NCBI RefSeq assembly: GCF_000219625.1
Contig: NC_018209.1
Span: 1,302,001-1,366,000, forward strand
Direction of reading: 5' to 3'
Length of the DNA stretch: 64,000 bases
DNA from: Zymoseptoria tritici IPO323
Taxonomy: Eukaryota; Ascomycota; Dothideomycetes; Mycosphaerellales; Mycosphaerellaceae
Under the pieces are notes generated by a model, which saw only the letters and a program-made list of their open reading frames with translations, searched no databases and had not been told where the DNA came from. This document shows, one piece after another, positions 45,401 to 54,753 of the stretch; the first letter of the stretch is position 1; every line of letters begins with the position of its first letter. The position numbers and the translations under genes were made by a program.

Positions 45401-46257
45401 AAGCAGGCAATCACGATGCGGTTCGTGAGTATTGGAACCTGGCAAGGGCGGAGGCAGATCGAACTGCTCCTCGGGTATCTTTGCCGGACTTCACTCTGTT
45501 GGCGACTCTAGAGGATCCTCTGGGTTCAGTCACCGTATCAGAAGAGAACGCGCATTCGACTTCCGATCACGAAGACATCAGCGCCGAGATCGGCTTCTCC
45601 GCTCAAGCTCGACCCGCTCCCCCGGCCCCCACACCAGCAAAGACCACAGCAGTGGCCAAACCCTCTGCTCCCTCACCCGGTCTCGACCACATTCTCTCCA
45701 CGCCGCTCGCATACCGAATGCGCTCCCTTTCCGAGCGCAACCGCATCATGGATATCCTCGACACCTTCACCTCTCTCGTCCGCCAAGGTTACGTCTTCGA
45801 CATCATCGCCTGGAACACCCTCATCCAAGCCCTCTGCACAGCCCAACCACCTCTCGTCCTACTCGCCTTCACTTTGACCGAGCGCTATCTAATCGACCAA
45901 TTTCCCGGCTGGACAACCTCCAAAGGAGCGCGCAACTACGCCCCTCGTCCAGAGCCGAAGAGAAGTGGTTTGCAGTACATCAAGGGCAGGTATCTTCCTT
46001 TCGACGTTATCGCTCCGCAGTACAAGACTATAGTTCACCTGGCGTCGGCGCTGACGAGGCTGAAGAGGATTGAGACGATGGGTGGTGTGAGGCAGGGGTC
46101 GGATGTGGCGAGGTTTGTGGGGAATATGAAGAGGGTGGAGGAGAGTGCGCCGAGGACGCTGAGGGCAGTGGAGACGCTGCCGATTGTGCCGTCGGATCGG
46201 TTGCAGCAGAGGTTGTTGGGGCGGCAGGAGGGGTCGAGGGGGGAGATGTATACTTAG
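42442..46257 (+). CDS. mitochondrial pentatricopeptide repeat protein, 1271 aa
   Basis: Intronless. The N-terminus (MLERATACLKVGARDSVHCA, then RSKRQLHSTFW) is a basic, Arg/Ser-rich mitochondrial presequence. From about residue 560 to 890 there are helix-turn-helix repeats of 34-36 residues with PPR character, for example TTCFNILLVAYARQRNIEAT followed by TYRWMKEERIRLDAQTFSAL. A second helical region with WNTLIQALC is near 1125. PPR proteins bind single-stranded organellar RNA; fungal members of this size include Cya5-type translational activators of COX1 mRNA, which it may be. Low-complexity Pro/Ala linker near 1055-1080. Start is the first ATG; the presequence supports it. Confidence 0.8.
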   Translation: MLERATACLKVGARDSVHCAQRAPRSKRQLHSTFWNHGAADIELPPWAVGTYSANDKVARHDNRRRQSRSTSLLKDPDQRTQVPNPQSNGIYLEFLYPPQALAWMQRTNVQARERWEKGKARRLPDGFLQASRGFSSSRPARDVEPKGSSVEESFGSRPISGLGEASARDATPSVESATNRPGNTRQMVSELNSQPLESQYELARSEIPILGIRDVVEVTPDDPGDTIVPPEHEFTPVHNPLEILRRSIGGRPNSVHARDVRRIWFLYQSLDQSAKDDSRLKHELLLYMARLRDDTAASHTVTLFYALPTEARSLSDYEAAIVVHLRSGDYDAAFQVHRQALQNIPNGYQITRGFFQYAMRDRAWQHAVTIKEDHDEILSDSASANKKELFWLHVMEVPDLITKAFLFAAYCSRLETKEAEGDMMSDPRIGQGRMPSLEQSRATCTRLCQEAMRKVLPTPYRGDDDPQKTKIYRALDHIRKWDVEAPRLFLEYLEDLLRRFQRPIHYKGVHLLVSYMYSSYREIPGVKPPQKLLETLLARLLELAQTTRDPKYTTKNITYELIAADFKLYHGRLSGSAARLLMTSHARLGALEEVRKDFAYLQEQYPLYADREDALWALIYVHARRGEWAQARDAFEEVQQMAAAHGAKTQLKWWNVLLHAYSRANKIRASLELLERLIVETDLIPEVQTFHPVLELLALRGDVDGIENLFEQFEKLNGGPHQTSFVGSYMRALIRSGEIEEAEQVLRKAVPDVRAHKITGSLTTCFNILLVAYARQRNIEATMQTYRWMKEERIRLDAQTFSALMLALVVYRQPDSAVTIMNNTMWSENLRPTAIHYAIAMHGFIQTRRFPKAISLHKTMLNKQVKPSLATRRLYLQAKARLEARSPTRYTSDRTPLPLSDVIAELRDAVGEADRADMANKDPFFNPGGGEDVLSSFASIIRIHGDRSCVEAVKQLLAMYKDAAKDTNDEPLPMRIISALMNAHFEAGNHDAVREYWNLARAEADRTAPRVSLPDFTLLATLEDPLGSVTVSEENAHSTSDHEDISAEIGFSAQARPAPPAPTPAKTTAVAKPSAPSPGLDHILSTPLAYRMRSLSERNRIMDILDTFTSLVRQGYVFDIIAWNTLIQALCTAQPPLVLLAFTLTERYLIDQFPGWTTSKGARNYAPRPEPKRSGLQYIKGRYLPFDVIAPQYKTIVHLASALTRLKRIETMGGVRQGSDVARFVGNMKRVEESAPRTLRAVETLPIVPSDRLQQRLLGRQEGSRGEMYT

Positions 46258-46701
46258 ACGATGGTGGGGGTTGTATACTTGTGTATATGTACATCTCTGA
46301 AGACAGCGCAGAGCTGGGTCTGGACCCTCGCGCAACGAAAGCAAGCAGCAGTAAGCGAGGAGCGATTCCCAAAAGAGGCATTGGACGAAAGCTTTAGATT
46401 AAGTGAAGTGCTCGGCCGGCTTCTGGACCTTAAGCCACAGTTCTATTACAGCCTTCCATCTTCGCTAATGCACGATATGATTTGGAACATTCGGCGACTC
46501 CGGCGCTCACACGTGGCCCACCACATGCACGGAAACCTCCTGTCGTGGTGCCAGCTCGCCTTGCATCTCTCATCCGTTCTTGGTGGGAGAAAGGGGTCAT
46601 GCCACCGAGTATGCTTTGTCGGGAGTACATATAGACAGTATCCCGGACCGGCGAGGTGAGTCTTTTTCCCCATCCCACTCTCTCGGGGCACTCTCAACAA
46701 T
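46258..46701. other. intergenic, promoter side of GDSL esterase
   Basis: No gene seen. The sequence ACATATAGACAG at about 46627 could act as a TATA-like element 75 bp upstream of the esterase ATG. Confidence 0.3.
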
Positions 46702-47767
46702 ATGGTCTTTTCATCTTTCCTCACCAGCGTCTTGCTTCTCTCGGGCTCTATTGTGGAAGCCGGCCTGGTGCATCGTCAGACTCAAACCACGAAGCCCTCA
46801 AAGTTTCTATTCATCTTGTAAGCGCCATTGTTCGAGCTCGACAAGTCCTGACCCACGAGAACGATCTGACCACATTCAGCGGCGACTCATACACCTCCAC
46901 CGGCTTCAATGTTTCAAACTCCCCTCAGCCATCCGTCTCCAACCCTCTCGGCAACGGAGGATATCCCGGCACTCGCACATCCGGGGGAGACGGCTGGGTC
47001 GATGTCATAATGAAGAACAACTCGCGTCCGGGAACAGTCGTCTACAACTTCGCCGTGGTCGGTGACCCCGTCAACGCCACCCTGGTGCAGCCGACTGTCG
47101 CTTTACCCACGCCGATTGCCGACTACCGCGATCAAATGCGAGCCTTCACAAGCGCGATCGGAAGCGCGAGTTCCAACAAGATTGGGTGGAATGCCACCAA
47201 CAGTCTGTTCATCAGCTACTTTGGCATCAACGATGTTTCGATTCAGGTTGCTGCGGGGAGGAATACGTCCACAGGACAGAAGGTTCTTCTGCCGGATCTG
47301 GTAGACTACTTCAACATCTTTGGAGATCAGTACAAGCTAGGTGTGCGGAAATTCGTCCTCATTTTGGTCCCTCGTGAGTTTTCTTTTCACATCGTTTCGT
47401 ACAGATCATGCTACCTACTCACACCACTTGTCCAGCGTTTTTCCGAGCTCCGGTGTATAGCTACGGCAACTCGACCAGCGCTCCCGACGTCAAGAATCTG
47501 ACGATCTGGTTCAACAGTCAAGTCAAATCACGAGCTGCTTCCTTTCGATCGCAATATCCTTTGGCGAATCTCAGCATCGCGGATCCCACGCCGTACTTCA
47601 ACGCAGTGCTGGACAACCCAGCGCGATACGGTGCTCCGAATAGCACTTGTCTGAGCTACCCGGCCGGCCAGCCATGTCTGTGGCATGACTTTGCTCATCC
47701 CGGGATTGCGATTCAGAGAACGTTTGGTCAGGCGATGAGTACTGGGTTGAAGTCTTTGGGATTTTGA
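46702..47767 (+). CDS. secreted GDSL/SGNH acetylesterase (CE16-like)
   Basis: Exons 46702-46817, 46880-47373 and 47436-47767; introns of 62 bp each with CTGACC or CTCAC branches; 313 aa. Signal peptide MVFSSFLTSVLLLSGSIVEA. The catalytic serine block FGDSYTSTG (Ser about 42) is rebuilt exactly across intron 1. GIND (block III) lies near residue 175, and DFAHPG (Asp288, His291) supplies the other catalytic pair near the end. Several N-glycosylation sites. Length and motifs fit carbohydrate esterase family 16, which removes acetyl groups from plant cell-wall or cello-oligosaccharides outside the cell; substrate is inferred. Confidence 0.85.
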
Positions 47768-48423
47768 GAGATCGTGCCTGAAGATTGTCTTCAACCAGGG
47801 AGTAGAAGCTTTTCCTCATTTAGGTCACTACCACCATCCATCCGCGACAGGAGGCCGCTTGATGACCGACAGCAAGCTCGCCCCAGCTCGGCACCAACAG
47901 CGGAAGGAAATATCGGCGTCCCCGAGAAAGAGAGGCAGCCAGGCCAGCGAACGAAGTGCGAGCGCACGCATCGGGGCGCGCGAGAGGCGTTTTTGGCGGT
48001 TGTGGTGGGCTGACATTTCGAGCGGGCCGAAGGCGCTCTAGAATACGCCACGATGCGATTTAGAATTGCCCTCGAAATTGGAGCCGCGCTTGATGAAGGC
48101 CGCTTTTCTATCCGAGATGGGAGCGACAGCGTTAGCAGACGTGTTCTTGGAAGATTGACGGACGTGAGCGAGCTGGCTTGGAGTTTGCAGAGCGTGTTCC
48201 AGACTTTGACACGAAGTTTTCGAGCATGTTTTCTTAGCAGGAGTTGGTGGACTCTGACGTTCAATGCAGAGCTGGTTGCTGAAACCGTGTCTGGGCAAGG
48301 TTTGAAATTCCCGCAGTCTCGCGCTCGTGAGGAACGCGTGTGTCATTCCGCAAGATGATGCGTGCATTCAAGAGGTCTGTCGTATCTATCTTCCCATCCC
48401 AGACGTCAACAAGTCAAATACAG
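47768..48423. other. convergent intergenic region
   Basis: Spacer of 656 bp between the 3' ends of the esterase and the minus-strand Thr-rich protein. No gene supported. Confidence 0.4.
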
Positions 48424-50589
48424 CTACTTCTCGGACTTTGGTACACACTCGGCTGATAGCGTGACACTGGTGCAGTCAGAGCGTACACTGTCGCCTAGAT
48501 AGAGAGCAGGATCTCCAGCTTCCGAAGTGCAGACTTGCACGGCCGAGATGCTGGACGCGGCCCCATTCAGGCACGCCAGACGTCCAGGATTTCTAGAGGT
48601 GGCATCGGTCTTGGTCAGGGTACAACGCACCGATACGTCACCCGAAGCTGCGACAGTGGAACGCAATCTTGCGGCGACGAAGGAAGGCTGGCCAGAGGCT
48701 GAAGTCCAGAGGACATTGTTCCCCGTGAAGATCTCGCCGCCTTCCGTGATGCCGTACTGAGTCGCCCCCTGTTGTGACGACAACACCGAGATTGGCCCTC
48801 CATCCGACTGAGAATTGATAGCGTAGTTGAATCCAGCTCCCTCCACGTGGACGTTGAAGATGTTACATGTCTGCTCGGTAGCTTCGCAGCAGCTGTAGTA
48901 CAGGACGCAAGTTCCGTCGTCCTGATAAACGGTCGAGAGAACTCCGGGCGTGGTGCTCTTGAGCTCTTGACACTCTTCCGCATTCGCCACACCTTGACGG
49001 CATTCTGGTCTGGTGAAGCAAGGTCTGCCCTTACAATCAGTGCGCAGAGGATCAGGATTGCACGAGGGGGGACTCGTAGTTGAGACCGGTGCTGTGGTGG
49101 TGGTGCTCGCGGCAGTCGTCACCGTAGAGGCCGTGGATCCAGCAACTGTATTCCCTGGATTGGATATCTGCACGTCGTCTAGTGCGAAGTCCAAGTATTG
49201 ATACGTATTTGCGTAGGTACAGCTCAGGCGGAATTCCAGCACCTTGCCTTGGCCCAAAGTAAGTCCATCTATGGTTGTGGGCTGCCAGTCCACGGTCGAG
49301 GGGGTATCAACGTAGCCAAAGGTTCGGGTCGCGATATCGACGTTATTCAAGCGCGTGGTGAAAGTGCAAGTGTAGCCATCGGTACGGGCGTTGGTGAAAA
49401 CGCGGCTGAGGTATGTGAGAGTGAAGGGCCCGGACGCACCAGAGTCGATCGCTTGTGAGAGAGATGCGGCAGATTTGTCTATGTTTGTTCGAAACCTCCT
49501 GTTGAATATTAGCAAAAGTCTTTGAGCTCCGGGTGGGAAGAACCATATGGTCTGACTTACGCGAAATAGCTTCCACTGTGAGGACTGCCGTCCTCACTGG
49601 GGCCCTGTGCGATTACGTTCGTCGCGGTCCAGGCGGCGATGTTAGGTGGACCCCCTGGACTAGCCACGGTTTCTTCGAACCCTCCATTCTTGACGATTTT
49701 GGCGCTGGCTGCTGGAGTGGTAGCAGCCGATGTGGTGGTGGATGTAGTCGTTAAAGACGTGGTGGCCGACGTGGTGGTCATCGTCGTCTCTGGGTTGGTC
49801 GATGTTCGTGTGGAGCTCGAAGTAGTCACGCCGCTGGCCGTAGTGGTGCTGGCTATGCTTCTGGTTGTACTGGACGTTCCCTTGCCGGTAGTACTGGCGC
49901 GAGCGGTCGTCCTGGTTGTGGTGGTCACGCCGGTGCGTGTCGTTGATGTAGATCTAGTTGTGGTCGGCACGAGAGCTCCTCTGCTAGTCGTCGTGGTGCA
50001 TCGGGGAGTTACGGTCTCGGTCGAAACGATGGTAAGCTGGTTCTTGCGGACAACAACCTACAGAAAGGGTCCGCCCGTGTTAGCCTACAGATCTCGGCAG
50101 AATCAAACCCGGAGGATTCGCTCGACTCACAGTCTTCGGCTTGACATATCTGCAGCAAGCTTGCTTGATGTCCTGGCAGGAGTACTTCAGAAAGTAGGCA
50201 GGAATGCCCCATTGATTACATCTCTGATAACCGTAGTGAGCTTCGGCTTCGGCTTCGGCGTGAGCGACCGCGGCTGCCACTGGCTTTGCAGAAGCTTCCC
50301 GCTTGCCACGACTCTGGTGTGCTCCGGGTGTGGTGCAGGCCACCGTCTTAGTAGTGCAGGTCGTCTTTGGCTGTTTGGTGTTGTATACAGTCGTCGTGGC
50401 ATCTTTGATAGCGGCGAAAGATGAACAGAAAGCGGAGGCCTTGTGCCATCGAAGGTCGGCTTCGCAATTGTCGACGTTGCTGCGACTGGAGAGATCACGA
50501 GCTTCCAGTGGAGAGGATGGAATGTTGACAGCGAATGAAGAAGTGGACAAAAGTGCGGCCACGGCGACGAGGCTCTGGAGGAAGTGCAT
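48424..50589 (-). CDS. secreted Thr-rich modular protein, 676 aa
   Basis: Exons on minus: 50131-50589, 49561-50057, 48424-49498; introns of 73 and 62 bp (GTGAGT/TAG, GTAAGT/CAG), phases agree. Signal peptide MHFLQSLVAVAALLSTSSFA. A Cys-containing N-terminal region (to about 153) ends RCNQWGIPAYFLKYSCQDIK. A mucin-like Thr/Ser tract (about 175-270), probably O-glycosylated, follows. Then comes a galactose-binding-like module (about 272-430) starting KIVKNGGFEE, of the kind found in carbohydrate-binding proteins. A second Thr-rich linker, a Cys-rich module (about 463-525) and a C-terminal domain of 150 residues with four cysteines complete it. Probably a cell-wall or extracellular protein; no catalytic domain or GPI signal seen. 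Confidence 0.75.
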
Positions 50590-51506
50590 CTTTGTCCGAG
50601 AAGTGAGCGAAGGTAGAGAGCGGACACCTCTCCGAGGGCGAGGGGAGCTCCTCTTCTAAGGGCAAAAGTCCTGCTCGCGAGATCCTGCAAAGCCTCTCGT
50701 TGTTGGGCTAGACTAGTCTAGCAGGTCTCGTGGCAGAGTCGTGGCGTACGAGCTATCGCCTGCCCCGAGATGCAGATTGTATCATGCCATGTCGGGGCGC
50801 GCGACGTGGACGCTGGTCGGCCGGTCTGCCTGCATTGTCCAATACCCTATTTCGGTTTAGATGCGGGCTGCTATGTTGTGATAGCAGGTATCATTGGCTG
50901 GAAGCACGACGCTTGTGCCACGAGAAAAGCTAATCTGTGTTAATGGAGATGGCCAGACCTTCCGCTTCGACTTGTCCGCAGAATCTCGCCATGCAAGGAG
51001 TTAAGGACGTAGTTGAATCCGATCTTCGAGCGTGGTTCTCTCAGAGTCTTTCAGGATTTCGCCACCGATCCTTGGTTTCGCCAATTGTTCCATCATGTCG
51101 TGCTCTAGTCACAGAGTCCTGCTCGAAACTCTCGACTTTCTTGTCCGGCGAAAGCGGTGTCGGCCCTCCTCCAAAACTCCAAAAAAGTCACACCACTTTC
51201 AGCCGCGCAGCCATCCCAGAGTCCTGGACGTACGCAGATGTAGCCATTTTCCTTGACAGCACCGGGAAAGTATGGCATGATTTGCAGCGACGCCGCATTT
51301 TCGACGCCGTCTGACCAGATGCTTGCGTCTCGTTCAGCCCAAGGGCGATGCCGTGTATAGGGACGAGCGGAGCCTCATGCTGGCGGCAGCTTGACCAGCA
51401 GTACTGGCGTTGTCGAGAGCAACGAACTGCACAGAGTCTGCCGCATGGAGTTGGGTAATGAGATGTGGTTTGTGGCCGAGCAGCCAGAGAACAACAATAG
51501 AACGAC
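50590..51506. other. intergenic between Thr-rich protein and copia B
   Basis: A plus-strand frame of 125 codons (50937-51314) has a protein-like end (ESWTYADVAIFLDSTGKVWH) but no domain, partner exon or clear start context; I leave it unassigned. The rest holds the promoter of the minus-strand gene. Confidence 0.3.
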
Positions 51507-51511
51507 GGGAC
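51507..51511. repeat. target-site duplication GGGAC, left copy
   Basis: GGGAC precedes TGTTGTAATT; the right copy is 57867-57871 after CCACAACA. Confidence 0.92.
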
Positions 51512-51682
51512 TGTTGTAATTGGACTTAAGCTAAGTAGAAGAGGACCTCTAATTAGCAGGTATATATTGTTATGTAGAGAGAATCTTAAGTGTAAGATTC
51601 TTACTTTAGCTATCTATGTGTAGGAATGCCTTAGTACTAGTTACGTGCACTTTACTAATAGTTAGTCTAATAATCTACAACA
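51512..51682 (-). repeat. copia B 3' LTR
   Basis: 171 bp, TGTTGTAATTGGAC to ATCTACAACA; least mutated terminus of the four LTRs. Confidence 0.93.
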
Positions 51683-51692
51683 CTCCCCTATT
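51683..51692 (-). other. polypurine tract
   Basis: Minus strand AATAGGGGAG directly before the 3' LTR; the counterpart in copy A is AATAAGGGAG (5141-5150). It primes plus-strand DNA synthesis. Confidence 0.75.
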
Positions 51693-52758
51693 AGCAGCTG
51701 CATTATTACGAGCTATCTGTTACCTAAATATAGCAGGTATTTACCTATTACGTAGCTAATACTCGGCTTTAGCTTATTAAAAAGCATCTTCTTCTAGCTT
51801 TTTTATTCCTCTACTTTATAATCTATACCTCTTATCTATTTAGCTAATTTATTAGCTAATCTATTATCTATCCCTTATAGCTATTAATAATACAATCTAT
51901 ATTACTAGTTATAGCTTCTAGAAGAAGAGTAGCTTTCTCTATCCCTAGGAAAACCTTTTAGTAAGTTATCGATAAAGCAAGAGCTATTAATAGTAAAGAT
52001 CTCCTATAGATTTATAAAGATAGTTCTATAGTATATTAGACTATATATTAACTTATTAAAGGAGAGATAAATAGATACTATAATAGAGTAAATATTAGGG
52101 CTTAGGGTCCCTTCTCTTTTATAGCTTGCTTTAATAGGTTTATAGCTAAGCTTAATAAGGATCTCCTTATTATAGACCTTATTAATATAGTAATAAAGGA
52201 GCTATATAACCTAAGGGAGTAGGCCTTCCTAGTAGAAAACTACCCTAGTCTAATAACTCCTAATCCTTAGGGATTTATATTATATTATAATTAGACTCTT
52301 TTTAGCTAAATATTAAGCTCTAATAAGGCAGAGATAAAGTAGTAGTTAGTAGTATAGTATCCTATATATATTCTCCTTAAAATCCCTTCTTCCCTAATAA
52401 AAACTAATATTCTCCTAAGCTTTAAGTTAAGATTCTAGGGGAATTAGCTTAGTCTTTTAGTAATAGTTTTAGGGGGGTAGGCTGTAAGTTCTAGGATATG
52501 CTCTAATGCTTTTAGGTTTTTATAGAAAAGTTTTCCTTTAGCTAAATGTTTTTCTTATAGTTTCTTAGATACTTTTATAGAGGTATATAGTTACCTCCTT
52601 TCCTTTATATAGATAAGAATAAAATAAGTATTCTAAGTATTATGCTTCTTAGTTTTATAACAAATAAAATAGTATAATTCTAGGGAGGGAATCCTTCTTA
52701 GGTAGGAATGTAGGTATTAAGGCATAAATTTAAGAGCAATTTCCCTCTTCTTATTAAG

Positions 52759-52829
52759 GGCTAGTTAGTCTAGTAGTATAATTTCTAACTACAAATTAGA
52801 AGGTTATAGGTTTAATTCCTATATTAGCC
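52759..52829 (+). pseudogene. tRNA-Cys-like pseudogene inside copia B
   Basis: Same 71-nt cloverleaf as 6217-6288, identical in stems and anticodon loop, at the matching place 1.1 kb from the 3' LTR. Being in both copies, it was present before the family spread. Confidence 0.55.
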
Positions 52830-54711
52830 TCTCTTATATATCTATGTTAGCTACCTAATATAGATATATAAGTATCTTTTTGCTAGATTTATAGATCTAT
52901 ATATTAGAGGATAGTGTTTAGGGATTTTAGTTTTGTTAGACAGTCTGCAAGCTACATGTCTGTCCTTATAAACTCTACCTTAATACTCCCCTTATTATAT
53001 TATTCTCTATAGTAATAGTTCCTAAGAGAGATATGTCTTAATCTTTTAGAGTTAGTATAGTTTTCTATAAGGCTAATAGCTAATTAATTGTCTACTTTAA
53101 TAAGGATAGTAGAAATGCTTTTAGCCTAGGTAAAGGGCTAGAGCTTATTAATAAGATTCCTTACCTAATTTACTTCTCTTATTGCCTTAGTAAGAGAGAG
53201 GTACTCTGCCTTAGTGCTAGATAGTACTACTTCTTTCTATAGTTAAGATCTTTAGATAACTAGGCCTCCTACAATTTTAAAGAGTATTCCTAAGGTAGAC
53301 CTAGATATATTAAGATTACTAGCAAAGTTAGAGTCTAAGAATACTTCGATCTAAATTTACTCCTTAGTTTTCTTATATATAAGGCACTTATTAATTATAC
53401 CTATAATATATCTCTAGATATGTTTAGCTACCTAAATATACAAAGGTCCTAGGTTCTAAAGGAACCTTATATAATAGTTAATAGCAAAACTAATATCTAA
53501 TCTAATATAGTTTAATAGATGTTGCAGTTCCCTAATAATCTTATTAAAGAGATTATAGTCCTCCTTTGTTCCCTTATTCTAGAGGGGTTTAAGGAGAGTA
53601 TTAAGGGGGTACTTAATACTCTTTACATTACTAAGACTATATCCTTAAAGTTTGTCTTTAGAATAGTGTTCCTAAGAGATAGATATAGAGCTATCTTTCC
53701 CTTCCTTTAAGTAAAGTCTAAGAAAGATATTAGTATTAATAACCTTAATTATATACTTCTGCTCTAATCCCTTAATTAGCTTATTAATCTTATAGTCTAA
53801 CTATCTAAAGATCTAGAAGTTATTTATATAAAAGAGAATAAGGATGCCTTTCCCTTAAAAGAGGCAAGTATCGCTAATAGTTCTTATTAGACTAAGCTTT
53901 TAGAGAGTGTCTATAGTATCGTAGTACTAGAGAGCAGCTACCTGCTTAAGCCTATATAGTCCTTTCTTAACATATATAATATACTTATAGGCATCTTTCT
54001 TAAAGAGATAAGCTCCCTCTAGTAGCTTAATAAAGATCTACTTATCTAGGTTTAGATTTAGGAATATAGTCTTAATATTAACTTGTCTCCTCTTCTAGCT
54101 AAAGTTAACTAAGAGGAACAGAAGTATTCTCCTTATTATAGCTCTTAGGGTAGGAGCAAAGGTATTAATATAGTTAAGTCCCTTCCTTTATATAAATCCC
54201 CTAGCTGTCTATCTAGCCTTATACTTCTCTATAGTTCTATCTAGGAGCACCTTAATCTTAAAGACCTATTTCCCTATAAGAGGGACTCTCCCCTTAGGGA
54301 GGGTACTAATAAGTTTCTATTTAAGGCATCCTATAGACTTAAGTAACTTAGCTTCCTTAATAATAGCTTTCTCCTATTTCTTATAGTTAGATTTAGAGAG
54401 AGCTTCCTTAACTATCTTAGGATTAGATAGATTAGGATTTATTACTTTAAGTCCTATCTTCTAGATCTTACTATAGTCTTTTCTTATAACTAATCTTCTA
54501 CTTCTTAAGAGTCTAAATATGCCTAAGCTTTTAGGACTTACTTTATTACCTAATTTCTTAGGTCTCTTAGGGCTTCTCCCTACTTTCCTCTTTCTTATAA
54601 TATAAATATCTAGGAAGGGAGTTATAGTATAATCTTAGAGGTCTTCCCTTTTAAGGCAATTCTCTACTAATACTTAATATTATAGCTATATTAATAAAGT
54701 ATTAGCCTGCT

Positions 54712-54753
54712 CCTAGAATCCCTTAGGACTTCCTTAGAATCCCTTAGGACTTC
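54712..54753. repeat. 21-bp tandem duplication in copia B
   Basis: The phrase TAGAATCCCTTAGGACTTCC occurs twice in a row here and once in copy A (about 19405). It accounts for the length difference between the two copies. Confidence 0.75.

Noticed and set aside
45432..46073. 213-aa plus-strand frame rich in Arg, Ser and His
   Set aside because: Overlaps the PPR gene in another frame; composition typical of a GC-rich shadow.
50937..51314. 125-aa plus-strand frame
   Set aside because: Some protein-like sequence but no start context, domain or partner exon; too weak to call a gene.
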